Positions 26,499 through 35,184 of a DNA stretch of 60,180 nt are shown piece by piece (position 1 is the stretch's first letter; every line of letters begins with the position of its first letter). The notes under the pieces were generated by a model. The model was not told the origin of the DNA and did no database searches. It saw only the letters and a list, made by a program, of their open reading frames with translations. The stretch spans positions 1 to 60,180 of the forward strand of contig NZ_FPJE01000028.1 in NCBI RefSeq assembly GCF_900119185.1, read 5' to 3'. Origin of the DNA: Sinomicrobium oceani. GTDB taxonomy: Bacteria; Bacteroidota; Bacteroidia; Flavobacteriales; Flavobacteriaceae. The position numbers and the translations under genes were made by a program.

Positions 26499-27409
26499 AG
26501 AGCAACTTGTTTAAGATCGAATTGTGAAATTAACTCGTAATTGTTTTTTATACGCTCAATCATGACTGCCTTTGCAGAAGTAATGATGCCATCTTTTTTG
26601 TTTACGTATCTCCGGATACGATATTCATAATTGTACTCCGTGAAATTATATTTTATTACAGGTTTATAAATACGATCGTATTGTCTGATCATCTCATCCT
26701 TGTTCATTTTTTTTAGATCTGGATTTCCTACGCTTCGGTATATTAGTATACCATCTTTGTCGGAAGCCTTGGAGTTTACGATCGGAATGTTCAGTTTCTG
26801 GTCATTAAATATTTGTGACATAAAAGTGAGGGAATCACTTTTATTGGAAGGCCTGTAATCCTTAAACAAAATGTGGTAAAACATATTTTTCTCATAAGAT
26901 CTCAGGAGTTCCGCAATGGTGGAGAACTCTTTATCGCCCGTTTTCAGAATATCATCTGCGGCTTTTTCGTTCACTTTTTTAATGTCCTGATAAAAAAAGG
27001 TATTTGTGAATTTTTTGCGAAAAGCACTCCATCTTTCCTGAAGTTCCCTGAAGTTTTGTATGGAACTGATAGTGCCGGTGTCACTGATCTCAAAAGAAAC
27101 ATTTTCCTTGGAGTATTCCAAAGGTTTCATTTCCTCTAAAGGTAATTCAAAGGCTTTAGGGTCAGCTTGGAATACATAATCCTGTAGTTGACAATGAGCT
27201 GAATTTTTTTCGGGTATATAATTTACAATATATTCTTTCCTGATTTCCGAATTGAACGTAGGAACTCCTCCTATTCGGGTAACATTGGTCTGCCTGCAAC
27301 GATATCTTGCGGGAAAATGCCCGTCCGGGTAGGTATGGAACATCGTACCTTCTTCTCCGCTTACCGGATATTCCTTATCTCCCTGGTAAAAACTGTATTT
27401 ATCAGACAT
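26495..27409 (-). CDS. Unknown cytosolic protein directly after vgrG; candidate adaptor
   Basis: 304 residues, no signal peptide and no membrane helix. It opens MSDKYSFYQGDKEYPVSGEEGT and ends in a charged, helical region (KAVMIERIKNNYELISQF). I do not recognise a family or active site. It begins 11 bases after the vgrG stop and overlaps the next gene by 4 bases. The slot between vgrG and a PAAR-type cargo gene is commonly taken by adaptors or chaperones in other T6SS loci, so an adaptor role is a reasonable inference. By eye the DNA is more AT-rich than vgrG, hinting at an exchangeable cargo module. Confidence 0.6.
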   Translation of the reverse strand: MSDKYSFYQGDKEYPVSGEEGTMFHTYPDGHFPARYRCRQTNVTRIGGVPTFNSEIRKEYIVNYIPEKNSAHCQLQDYVFQADPKAFELPLEEMKPLEYSKENVSFEISDTGTISSIQNFRELQERWSAFRKKFTNTFFYQDIKKVNEKAADDILKTGDKEFSTIAELLRSYEKNMFYHILFKDYRPSNKSDSLTFMSQIFNDQKLNIPIVNSKASDKDGILIYRSVGNPDLKKMNKDEMIRQYDRIYKPVIKYNFTEYNYEYRIRRYVNKKDGIITSAKAVMIERIKNNYELISQFDLKQVAL

Positions 27410-27420
27410 GGGTATGGTGT

Positions 27421-29253
27421 TTAATTGATATCTACCTGGGTTCCCTTAATAATGACATTACCCCCGTCGGGCTGAACCGTAACATCTCCCGAAGGATCTA
27501 TGGTTACTGCTGATCCGTTCATCTCGGTCAGGGTGTTTCCCGTAATGGTGTTTTTCTCCCCGGTTAGGGTAATACTGTCTTCTCCGGTGAGGTCTATGTT
27601 CTTGCTGTTTAGGGTGATGTGATCTTCCGTAATCCCGATATAACTGTCGCCTACTTTGAGTTTTACATGGGTATCTCCCTTGATCTCGATATTGCCGGAT
27701 GAATCCATGATAATACATGCGTTGGAATCGCCGACATTTATGCATACATTGGTATTGGCATCTACCCGTAAGTTTCCGGCACCATCATAGAAAGAGGAGG
27801 CCCCGCCGTTATCCGAAATATACATGGAACCGCTATTGTCATCCATAATGATCTTATTACCGTTGCGGCTTTGTATGGCCTTGAGATTGTTGTCGGGGTC
27901 GGCATAACCGCTACTGGCATTGCCGTGTTGTACACATCCGGTGACATAAGGCATTTCTGCATTGCCGCTTTGAAAGTCGACCATAACGGTTTCTCCGGTT
28001 TCCGGAATAAAATGGAATCCTTTTCCGGATCCGCCATTTGGAGTAGATAAAGGAACCCAGTCCGTGGTTTGCCCGTTTTCTTTCTGCCATGCCATTTGTA
28101 CTTTAATCCGTCCCAATCCTTTCGGATCGTTGTTGGCTATGACCGTAGCGGGCTGGCTTTCACATTTCGGATAATTTCCGGGTTCGCAATAAGGGGATAT
28201 GGTAACTACCGAGGGCACACCCTTGAAAACATTTTCGTAATCACCGTTATCCGTACAGCGATGATCGGTACTGATGATTTTAAAAGTACCGATGACATTG
28301 CCGTTTTCATCTGTTATTCGGGTCATGGCTCCCGGGCGTAGTGCCGGATTTTCACTTCTCCCGTATACAAAGAGCATATTAGCCACCTTTTTCCTGAAAT
28401 TCAGTTGTGCGTACTGATCTACATCGGTTTGGCCATTGCCCTCATTGACCAGAAAATTGTGCTGTACTGTGGTTTCCTTTTCAAAAACACGTGCTGAGGA
28501 TCTTATGAGTTCTCCTGTAATACCATTTACGGAATTTTCGAGGGAACGTGTGGAACTGTAATGTGATACGCCTTCGGACAAGTCGTTGCCGTGGTATTTG
28601 AAGCGTGTGGGCTGCAGGCTCATTTCCAGATCAAATTCAACCAGATTGTGGCCGTAATGCAGGGGTATCTCTTCCTGATTGCTTTCCCGGCCGATGATGA
28701 GCTCCGTGCCATTGTAATAAAACCACTCCCCCTGCCTGGAGCAGATACGTTTCAGAAAGTCGTAGTCGCTTTCGTTGTACTGAGCGATGTACGGATAGTC
28801 CTGGTTTCTTGCCGGTTTTATACTGGTCTTAAGCATATCGGTATCATAAAGCCGGGTTGTGTTATGCACGATATGGATAAAGTCTTTTTTCAGAAAAGAG
28901 AAAGATTCCGGACCGTTATCCATAAGTATGGTGGGGCTAAAGGCCTTAAACCGGATACGCTTGCCGTCGAGTTCATCGGAATTTCGAGCCTTAACACTGG
29001 TGATAATACCTTTGAAATAACCGGTATTTCCGGAAAATAGATTGTTGGATGCCCGCATCGTAACCAGGAGTTTCTGTCCGATGAGTTTTTGATAATTCCC
29101 CTGTACTGCCGGATCGTGAAATACGACCTCATCTTCACGACATTCGAGCGAAAGTTCGTGGTGGTCGTCAATATTCTGGGAAAGTTGCAAATGTAGAAAG
29201 CTCGTTATCGTGAGTTCTCCTATTCTAATGGTCAAATCAGTTTGCAGGGCCAT
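27421..29253 (-). CDS. tssI: VgrG/TssI spike protein of the type VI secretion system
   Basis: 610 residues. The N-terminal gp27-like part (about 1-370) includes QYNESDYDFLKRICSRQGEWFYY; then comes an OB-fold/gp5-like core (about 370-450) with NDPKGLGRIKVQMAW and HFIPETGETVMVDF, followed by IMDDNSGSMYISD and a C-terminal beta-prism (about 480-610) of short G/D-x-I/V repeats ending VIIKGTQVDIN. There is no added enzymatic domain. It caps the Hcp tube and carries the PAAR tip. First of a four-gene reverse-strand operon with the unknown 304- and 214-residue proteins and the PAAR-like gene. Confidence 0.95.
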   Translation of the reverse strand: MALQTDLTIRIGELTITSFLHLQLSQNIDDHHELSLECREDEVVFHDPAVQGNYQKLIGQKLLVTMRASNNLFSGNTGYFKGIITSVKARNSDELDGKRIRFKAFSPTILMDNGPESFSFLKKDFIHIVHNTTRLYDTDMLKTSIKPARNQDYPYIAQYNESDYDFLKRICSRQGEWFYYNGTELIIGRESNQEEIPLHYGHNLVEFDLEMSLQPTRFKYHGNDLSEGVSHYSSTRSLENSVNGITGELIRSSARVFEKETTVQHNFLVNEGNGQTDVDQYAQLNFRKKVANMLFVYGRSENPALRPGAMTRITDENGNVIGTFKIISTDHRCTDNGDYENVFKGVPSVVTISPYCEPGNYPKCESQPATVIANNDPKGLGRIKVQMAWQKENGQTTDWVPLSTPNGGSGKGFHFIPETGETVMVDFQSGNAEMPYVTGCVQHGNASSGYADPDNNLKAIQSRNGNKIIMDDNSGSMYISDNGGASSFYDGAGNLRVDANTNVCINVGDSNACIIMDSSGNIEIKGDTHVKLKVGDSYIGITEDHITLNSKNIDLTGEDSITLTGEKNTITGNTLTEMNGSAVTIDPSGDVTVQPDGGNVIIKGTQVDIN

Positions 29254-29694
29254 GATATGCTGATTTTTTAGATTTGGGTATGTTTAATCATTAGTCAATA
29301 TGCGTCATCATGTCCTCCAAAGGATTTTTTGAATGGAGGATCTGGCGTTGCTTCGGTTTGCCGGTTACGGATATTGTTCGTCGAAGCGTAATCATTTTCC
29401 GGAAGTCCGAAGCCCCGGAACAAATAACGTGCTGTTCTGAAAAAAGGAGAAAAGGTCGGTGTTTGTGTGCCGGACAGCAGTTAGTAGGTCTGGCTGTGTT
29501 CTATGGGAATCACCGAAGGCGTAAGTTTTTTTAAAGGTATCATAGCTGTAAAGATTTAGGTAAAATAAACACAAGATGTCAAAATGTATAAAAATATGAT
29601 CTAAAAGTAAGAAAAAGAGACTTTTAATCAAAGCGCAAGGGAGATATTTTTGTGCGTAAAGTGTTTTTATGTATACTTTTACAGCTTTACATAA
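29254..29694. other. Unassigned region upstream of vgrG
   Basis: About 440 bases between the vgrG start and the tssC terminator. No frame gives a convincing protein, and in particular no Hcp. It must hold the vgrG promoter, but I found no exact TAnnTTTG box on the reverse strand. Nothing else is recognised. Confidence 0.4.
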
Positions 29695-29726
29695 CGAAAA
29701 AACGCCGGTTTTGCCGGCGTTTTGAT
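29695..29726 (-). terminator. Terminator of the tssP-tssB-tssC operon
   Basis: AAAACGCCGG (29699-29708) and CCGGCGTTTT (29714-29723) form a perfect 10-base stem. On the reverse strand it runs into a T6 tract. It lies about 30 bases after the tssC stop. Confidence 0.85.
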
Positions 29727-29755
29727 CGTAGATATTTTGTATTGGGAGCTGGCAT

Positions 29756-31120
29756 TTATTGCTCGGAATATTCCGTGTCCCATTCTGTACCGTCGTCCCC
29801 TTTTTGCCCGTCCATTTTGATCAGGAAGTTTTTGGCAGGAAAATACGGTTTGAGGCGTATGTCGAGGAAAATCCTGTCTTTTTGGTTGGGGTCCTGTTCA
29901 AATTTAGTGATATCAAAATCTTCGATGAGTTTATCGGGACCGGAAACACTGTCCAGGAATTTAATAACCTGGTTGAGTATTTGTTTACGGGTCTTGGCAT
30001 TAAAATTCTCGAAGGCCCTGCGATTCAGGAAGTCCATCATCACTTTAGTGATATAATCGAATACGCGGACTACAGAATAGGTCTGGAGCCCGAGATTGTC
30101 ACCGTTAAAAAGTGTTTTCCCGGAGAACGCCATAACTTTGTTGTATTCATTTACCATGGGAACCAGGCCGAGGTGTTCCAGGTCTGCAATCTCACTTTTC
30201 TTCAGGTCAAATTTCACACCGTCAACTTCGTTGATACCTCCGAATTTTTTACCGGCGGTAATCTGTGACATCAGCGTGTTGTATATTTTTCCGGCCAGAG
30301 CTGTGGAAGGAGGGAGGTAGAGGTTATCCTCTTCTCCGATCTCTTCGTTTTTGCCACGACCTACCAGCCAGTTACAGGTCATAATAACATTGGACCTGTA
30401 TATATCTCCCCCGGTGAGATTAGCCATTTCAAACATTTCGATGACATCATCCGGTTCGTCCAGATGCTGAAAGTCCGTGACGAGCATTACCTTGTTGTTA
30501 TGTGCTATCTTGGCCCATTTCTCAAGAACTTTGTTAGAACCGAGATATCCGGGAACAACCAAAAGGGAATAGTTGTTTCTGAGATCGAGACGGTCGTAAT
30601 TGTTTACCAGCTCTTCTTCGATATGGTCTATGAACCTGGTGTTGTCCAGATCTTTCAGCTGATCGAGTTCCGCATTGATAATGGCGACGTTCTTTACCTT
30701 GCTCTCTTCTGTATTTTTGTAGAACATGGCCAGAGTACGATAAGATTCTTCGAGCTCTTTGGTGTCTTCTACAGCTGTAGCGAGGTTCTTTTTAAGAGTT
30801 TTCTCGGCAGATTCTGCTTTTTCCTGGCAATCGTTGACGAGGTCTACGAGATTGTCCGATGAACTGAGGGATTCCGCCCAGAGTTTCAACACCCTTTTCA
30901 GGTTTTGCCGTTCTGCTTTTTTACCGGCTTCATTGAGAAATATATTTCTTCTGGCCTTTCTGTCAGGGCTCAGGTTCTGTACGCCCTCTATAGCACTCTC
31001 CAGTAAATCGAAACCTCCGTACTGGATGAAGGATTCCAGTTTTTGCTCCAGACTTACTTTTTTTCCTGCTTTCTCCTGCTCCTTAACTGCTGAAGGAGCT
31101 GTTTCTTTCTGATTCTTCAT
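29756..31120 (-). CDS. tssC: TssC, large sheath protein (Bacteroidota type)
   Basis: 454 residues, of the TssC type formerly known as DUF5458. After a charged N-terminal arm come FIQYGGFDLLESAIEGVQNL and the C-terminal region with INEVDGVKFDLKKSEIADLEHLGL, MVNEYNKVMAFSGKTLF and RVFDYITKVMMDFLNRRAFE, all characteristic of the contractile-sheath large subunit. Together with TssB it forms the cytoplasmic sheath whose contraction drives the spike. It begins 9 bases after tssB. Confidence 0.93.
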   Translation of the reverse strand: MKNQKETAPSAVKEQEKAGKKVSLEQKLESFIQYGGFDLLESAIEGVQNLSPDRKARRNIFLNEAGKKAERQNLKRVLKLWAESLSSSDNLVDLVNDCQEKAESAEKTLKKNLATAVEDTKELEESYRTLAMFYKNTEESKVKNVAIINAELDQLKDLDNTRFIDHIEEELVNNYDRLDLRNNYSLLVVPGYLGSNKVLEKWAKIAHNNKVMLVTDFQHLDEPDDVIEMFEMANLTGGDIYRSNVIMTCNWLVGRGKNEEIGEEDNLYLPPSTALAGKIYNTLMSQITAGKKFGGINEVDGVKFDLKKSEIADLEHLGLVPMVNEYNKVMAFSGKTLFNGDNLGLQTYSVVRVFDYITKVMMDFLNRRAFENFNAKTRKQILNQVIKFLDSVSGPDKLIEDFDITKFEQDPNQKDRIFLDIRLKPYFPAKNFLIKMDGQKGDDGTEWDTEYSEQ

Positions 31121-31129
31121 AAGTAGTTC

Positions 31130-31591
31130 TTATTTATCGGTTTCTTCAATTTCCCGGACCAATGCCTCTATTGTTTCTATAATGGATTTCTTGGCTTCCG
31201 GGTCCTGGAGCGCCAGCTTTAAAACCTTGTTGGTCTTGAGCTGTTTTATCATCTTGTTATACTGTTCTTTTTTGGTTTGCAGATCGGTAAGGAATTCGCT
31301 TTGTTCCGTAATTCCCTTCGAGGAGAAATCCGAGACGTTTTTGAATTTCAGTTCTTCTCTTACAGTCATTCCCTGCTCATTCTCAAAATTCACGTTCATT
31401 TTAGGAGAGAAATGTTCGAAAACTTCATCCATATTTTTAAGACCTGTAACCACTTCCGGCCGTACCGGGGTATTAGGTGTTAACTTCTGGGCGATCAGTG
31501 TTTTGTTTTGAGGAATATCAACGATGCTCTCTTCTCCTTCCGGTTTGACCTCATTTCCTCCTATTCCATAACTGTTTGAAAGATTTGCCAT
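31130..31591 (-). CDS. tssB: TssB, small sheath protein
   Basis: 153 residues. The N-terminal half carries a TssB-like core: MDEVFEHFSPKMNVNFENEQ and VREELKFKNVSDFSSKGI; the C-terminal half is helical with KKEQYNKMIKQLKTNKVLKLAL and a long closing helix, as in sheath small subunits. It pairs with TssC, encoded next. The tssP-like gene lies 56 bases upstream on the same strand. Confidence 0.92.
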   Translation of the reverse strand: MANLSNSYGIGGNEVKPEGEESIVDIPQNKTLIAQKLTPNTPVRPEVVTGLKNMDEVFEHFSPKMNVNFENEQGMTVREELKFKNVSDFSSKGITEQSEFLTDLQTKKEQYNKMIKQLKTNKVLKLALQDPEAKKSIIETIEALVREIEETDK

Positions 31592-31647
31592 AACATTAAT
31601 TTTAAGTTAAATATAATAAAAATTACTTATCGAGTATACTTTTCTTA

Positions 31648-32679
31648 TCAGAACAGACCTTTCCGCTTATAATCTACAACGATTAAGCTTACACAGCCAT
31701 TGTCTTTATTCCGTATTATAGATACACTTTTGAGGTCTATCTTTTTGCCACGGATACTGTTATTGAGGTAGTGAATGGAGACTATCCTGTCTTTGAGTTG
31801 TACCGATGGCAGTTTTCCTTTGCAGAAATACCGTACAAAATTGTTGAAGGATAATTTGTCTTCCGAAATTCCTATGATAAGTCCTGCCAGTTTGGATTCG
31901 TCCAGTTCCGGAACTATAACTTCCTCTTTCGACTTTTCGACGGTTGTAGCAGACTTTTCCTTGAGCTCGGATGCCGGTGCTTCCGGTACACGGTCCAGGA
32001 AGTCATTAACTACATTTCCCCTGGTTTCTCGCATGATATCCGCTCTCGATATCGGGGTGTTTTCTTCTCTCGCCGGAAGTACGGTGATTTTACGGAATCC
32101 TACATATTTGATATCGTCGTTTACGAAAAGAGAAATCGTTTTTTCACCTGTGGTTTTGTAGGTGTACGAAGGATTTCTGTCTATAGCGTCTATTTTCTCG
32201 CCCTCACCGAAACGCCATTCCCACGATTTGGCATGGGATGTACTATCCGAAAAAGAGACCGGCTCGTTTACATAAGCGATCTTAGGGGCAAAAAACTTTG
32301 GTAACAGGGTAGAGTCGATAATATCTTCGGAAGGTTTGATGTCTACCAGTCTGGTAATATTACAATTTTTATTTACCCACAAGCTGACCAGATATTTTCC
32401 GGGGTCTTTATATTGATGTACTACTTTGGACCGGAATGCAGCTTCATTACCATCGCCAAAATCCCATTTCCATTCATGTGCATTGTCCGTGTAATCCGAA
32501 AAAGTGATGATTTCCCCTACCTTAAATGAAGAAGCCTGTACTTTTATTTCTTCTACTTTACAAGGCTCGCTTTCATTGACGCGAAAAGCGAGTATTATCC
32601 CCGAAAGTAGCAGTATGGCTACAAAAGACAGGATAACCCTGGAGTCGAAATGTGTTCGGATGTGTGAGTTTCTGTTCAT
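31648..32679 (-). CDS. PKD-domain inner-membrane protein, probable TssP
   Basis: 343 residues: a short cytoplasmic N-terminus, one membrane helix (about 12-31), then two PKD-like beta domains (about 45-112, with EWKWDFGDGNEAAF and HQYKDPGKYLVSLWVN; and about 128-197, with SWEWRFGEGEKID and YTYKTTGEKTISLFVN), a linker rich in E/K, and a C-terminal domain of about 80 residues. The Bacteroidota T6SS envelope complex includes a PKD-bearing membrane protein called TssP, so I assign it there; the letter is from memory. First gene of the tssP-tssB-tssC operon, divergent from the lipoprotein genes. Confidence 0.7.
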   Translation of the reverse strand: MNRNSHIRTHFDSRVILSFVAILLLSGIILAFRVNESEPCKVEEIKVQASSFKVGEIITFSDYTDNAHEWKWDFGDGNEAAFRSKVVHQYKDPGKYLVSLWVNKNCNITRLVDIKPSEDIIDSTLLPKFFAPKIAYVNEPVSFSDSTSHAKSWEWRFGEGEKIDAIDRNPSYTYKTTGEKTISLFVNDDIKYVGFRKITVLPAREENTPISRADIMRETRGNVVNDFLDRVPEAPASELKEKSATTVEKSKEEVIVPELDESKLAGLIIGISEDKLSFNNFVRYFCKGKLPSVQLKDRIVSIHYLNNSIRGKKIDLKSVSIIRNKDNGCVSLIVVDYKRKGLF

Positions 32680-33213
32680 TTTAAATCTTTTTAATCGTAT
32701 CGGGGAATATTGATAAGCAATTACTTATAGGCTTGTTTTTGAGCTATGTGTTTTTTGGGTTTTAAAGCTTTTCAAAAGTAAAAAAATTGCGATTGTCAAA
32801 AAATCCCCGAAAACAAGTATTTCAAAATAAAACAAAAATATTGTATTTTCGTACGGAAAAACGTGGGTACAATCTAATAAAATAGATAAAACCCTGCAAA
32901 TTTGACAGGTTTAAACTGTAAATCTATAGTAAAATATAATACATTTTTGATGTTAATTTAAGATGCACTTAACCTTTTGGAATATTTCTGTCTTAATTTG
33001 CTGTGGAAAATCAAAATGTTGTTTAAGAGTATTGTAAGGTGTGTGTTTTTCTCTGTTTTTTAAAAAATACCATCTGGTCTTTTGTTGATGTATTTTTCTC
33101 TAAAATGTAGGAAAAACGGCTGATTCTACAGGTTTTCTGGTGGAGGAAATGTCCTTCCTGTTGGGGGTGTGAATTAGAAAAGCAATGACGTCTGTAATTA
33201 AAAATCTGCGGAG
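32680..33213. other. Divergent promoter region of the two T6SS structural operons
   Basis: 534 bases, AT-rich, no supported gene. On the reverse strand there is a good promoter for the tssP operon (given separately). On the forward strand only a weak -7-like TATTTTCG is seen around 32843-32850, about 365 bases before the first lipoprotein gene. A long leader or a nearer unrecognised promoter is possible. Confidence 0.5.
32773..32799 (-). promoter_or_regulatory. Probable promoter of tssP-tssB-tssC
   Basis: Reverse strand: TTG at 32799-32797, 16 bases, then TACTTTTG at 32780-32773, an exact TAnnTTTG box. The start codon of the tssP-like gene is about 94 bases downstream. Confidence 0.55.
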
Positions 33214-33870
33214 ATGAAGAATAAATATATGTTAGCAGGGCTCGTGCTGTTTTTTGTTTGTAGTTGTGGTGGCAAAAAAGATGCAATAGGTGTGATTACC
33301 GACCCTTATGTAAATGCAGAACTCGGGAGAAGGCCCCAGGTAGATGATATCAAGGTGATCCGCGATATGGAAATTGTTCTGGAGGAGGAAGAAAAAGAAC
33401 CGCTGCTGATTACTCCCGGCGACCGCGCATATTTCGCGAAGGTACTTGGGGTGAGGCCTTCGGAAATAACCAATCAGAAATTATATGCCTATATTAAAGA
33501 GTGGCAGGGTGTTCCTTATCGTTATGGTGGCGAAACCAAAAGGGGAATAGATTGTTCTGCCCTGATGCGCGACCTGTATAAGGAAGTTTATGGTATACTT
33601 TTGCCCAGGACCGCTTCGGAGATCATGCTCAATGACGATCATGTAGAGCGGTTTCGTTCGATAAAATACTTACGTGAAGGTGACCTGGTGTTCTTCCGGT
33701 CAAATAATGAAAAGATCATGACGCATGTGGGTATCTATCTGAAAAACAATAGATTTCTTTCTGCTACGGAATCGCAAGGTGTTCAGATTACAAACCTTGA
33801 TGATCCCTATTGGCGGAATACCTATAGATTAAGTGGCAGAATAAGAACGGAAGAGACTTCTATGCGATAA
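33214..33870 (+). CDS. NlpC/P60-fold lipoprotein heading the T6SS forward operon
   Basis: 218 residues. The signal MKNKYMLAGLVLFFVCSC ends in a lipobox-like sequence, so it is likely a lipoprotein. A linker carries ITDPYVNAELG, then an NlpC/P60 domain (about 85-210). The catalytic cysteine is present (C114 in GIDCSALM) and the histidine too (H171 in THVGIYLKN), but the third position, H in FIHAS of classical members, reads S in FLSATESQGV. It may cut peptidoglycan to let the apparatus through, or only bind it. It is paralogous to the next forward gene, about 360 bases on. No canonical tssQ or tssR is seen here, so it may do part of their work. Confidence 0.85.
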   Translation: MKNKYMLAGLVLFFVCSCGGKKDAIGVITDPYVNAELGRRPQVDDIKVIRDMEIVLEEEEKEPLLITPGDRAYFAKVLGVRPSEITNQKLYAYIKEWQGVPYRYGGETKRGIDCSALMRDLYKEVYGILLPRTASEIMLNDDHVERFRSIKYLREGDLVFFRSNNEKIMTHVGIYLKNNRFLSATESQGVQITNLDDPYWRNTYRLSGRIRTEETSMR

Positions 33871-34163
33871 TAGCTGAGGTTTTTTCTGTACGGTTTTTTG
33901 GTTGTGGTAAGGGTTTTTTTAAGATTGCTGCCCGGAAATATACAGGTAAAATTTCTTATATATTCTTTTTCCGGAACGCAGAAATCGTCCTTTTTGATGA
34001 TTTCATCCGAAAAACCCCTGTTTTTGGCGATGGTTTGCAAAGTCCGTTTGATGTACTTTGGTCCCCTGAGTTTGTGATTGCACGCCAAGGTGTCGAAGTG
34101 TTTTTTCGTGTTATTGTCGTTACTGACAATGTATGCATGACGGACACACCGTTTTATAGGATG
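33822..34163 (-). other. Open reverse-strand stretch without a normal start, possible gene remnant
   Basis: Between the two lipoprotein genes the reverse strand is open from a stop at 34166-34164 to one at 33824-33822, about 113 codons, with no ATG in frame; a TTG is at 34088. The translation has a natural-looking composition (for example LRGPKYIKRTLQTIAKNRGF and FCVPEKEYIRNF), unlike most shadow frames. I recognise no family. It could be a decayed gene or chance. Otherwise the interval 33871-34233 holds nothing recognisable. Confidence 0.25.
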
Positions 34164-34233
34164 TTAAATAGCATAACACTGTAACCTTAAAAATAACCAG
34201 GAGTTTATGAAGGTAATTATAAATAAGGAGAAC

Positions 34234-35184
34234 ATGGCAGGTATGAGAATACTGGGATGCGTTGGGTTGTTTGTCCTGGTGATGTCCTGCAAATCCAAAC
34301 AGGGTATCCTGCCTATTACCGACGAACAGGTACAGATAGAGTTCGGTGAATTGGGGGATATGGAAAGCGAATCGGAAGTGCCCGAAGAAGAGGAGTCTGT
34401 AATGAAGATCGAAGCTATCACTGATGAGGATGTCGAGGCTGAGCTTGGAGGTCCCAGGCAATATAAAGCTCCCCGTAAAGCAGATCGCGCCCCGGCGTAC
34501 AGGACTACGGCAGTAGCTGCTGACGAACCCATCAATGCCGCGCTTCTACTGGAAACAGGACAGGTCGTGCTATCGGACAGTGAGTCTTCGATCATGCTCG
34601 ACGAAGTGGAAGTTGTCGGGATACTTCGTACCGAACAGTTTGCGATTCCGCCTGTTCTTTCTGCCCCGATAGCCTACTTGAGAAAACAACGTCCGGCCTC
34701 CGCTCCTTTGATGCGTGAAATCAAAATCAGGTCGTATTCGCCGTTAACTATTACCGATAAAGTGTTCTTTGCTAAGGAAATGAAGGTGAAAGCCATTGAC
34801 ATCAAAGATCAGCGATTGTATTCTTACATCAAAGACAGGCTCGGGGATCCCTACAAAAAAGACAGGCTCGATCATTTGACATTGATGCAAAATCTGTATC
34901 AAGAAGTTTATGATATCAGTTTTCCGAGAACTACTTCCAAGGCTATCCTGACAAACTATACGGAAGGGCAGATCCATTATACCAAGGATATGGGTGAAGG
35001 CGATCTGCTTTTTTTTCGTTTCCGGGATCGCGGAAAGCCCTATACTCATGTAGGGATATACCTGAAAAACAAGCGTTTTTTAACCGTAACTCCTGCCGGT
35101 GGTGTAGAAATAGCCAGCCTTCGGGACAGGATGTGGCGTAACGGGTATATAGGCCGTGGAAGAGTAAAAAATCTGAAACATTGA
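34234..35184 (+). CDS. NlpC/P60-like lipoprotein without catalytic cysteine (pseudoenzyme), T6SS operon
   Basis: 316 residues from ATG 34234, chosen because AAGGAG lies a few bases upstream and the residues that follow, MAGMRILGCVGLFVLVMSC, make a good lipoprotein signal; an ATG at 34207 is less likely. A long acidic linker repeats the ITDEDVEAELG motif of its neighbour. The C-terminal 125 residues align along their whole length with the first lipoprotein (FAKEMKVKA.., LYSYIKDRLGDPY, LYQEVYDISFPRTTSKAIL, THVGIYLKNKRFLTVT), but where the neighbour has DCSALM this has DHLTLM: the cysteine is a histidine. The YGG loop is also lost. It likely binds peptidoglycan or a partner rather than cutting. 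It overlaps tssG. Confidence 0.85.
   Translation: MAGMRILGCVGLFVLVMSCKSKQGILPITDEQVQIEFGELGDMESESEVPEEEESVMKIEAITDEDVEAELGGPRQYKAPRKADRAPAYRTTAVAADEPINAALLLETGQVVLSDSESSIMLDEVEVVGILRTEQFAIPPVLSAPIAYLRKQRPASAPLMREIKIRSYSPLTITDKVFFAKEMKVKAIDIKDQRLYSYIKDRLGDPYKKDRLDHLTLMQNLYQEVYDISFPRTTSKAILTNYTEGQIHYTKDMGEGDLLFFRFRDRGKPYTHVGIYLKNKRFLTVTPAGGVEIASLRDRMWRNGYIGRGRVKNLKH

Noticed and set aside
29310-29631. Short frames on both strands upstream of vgrG, considered as a missing Hcp
   Set aside because: Neither has the beta-barrel pattern or length of Hcp; both have unlikely composition.
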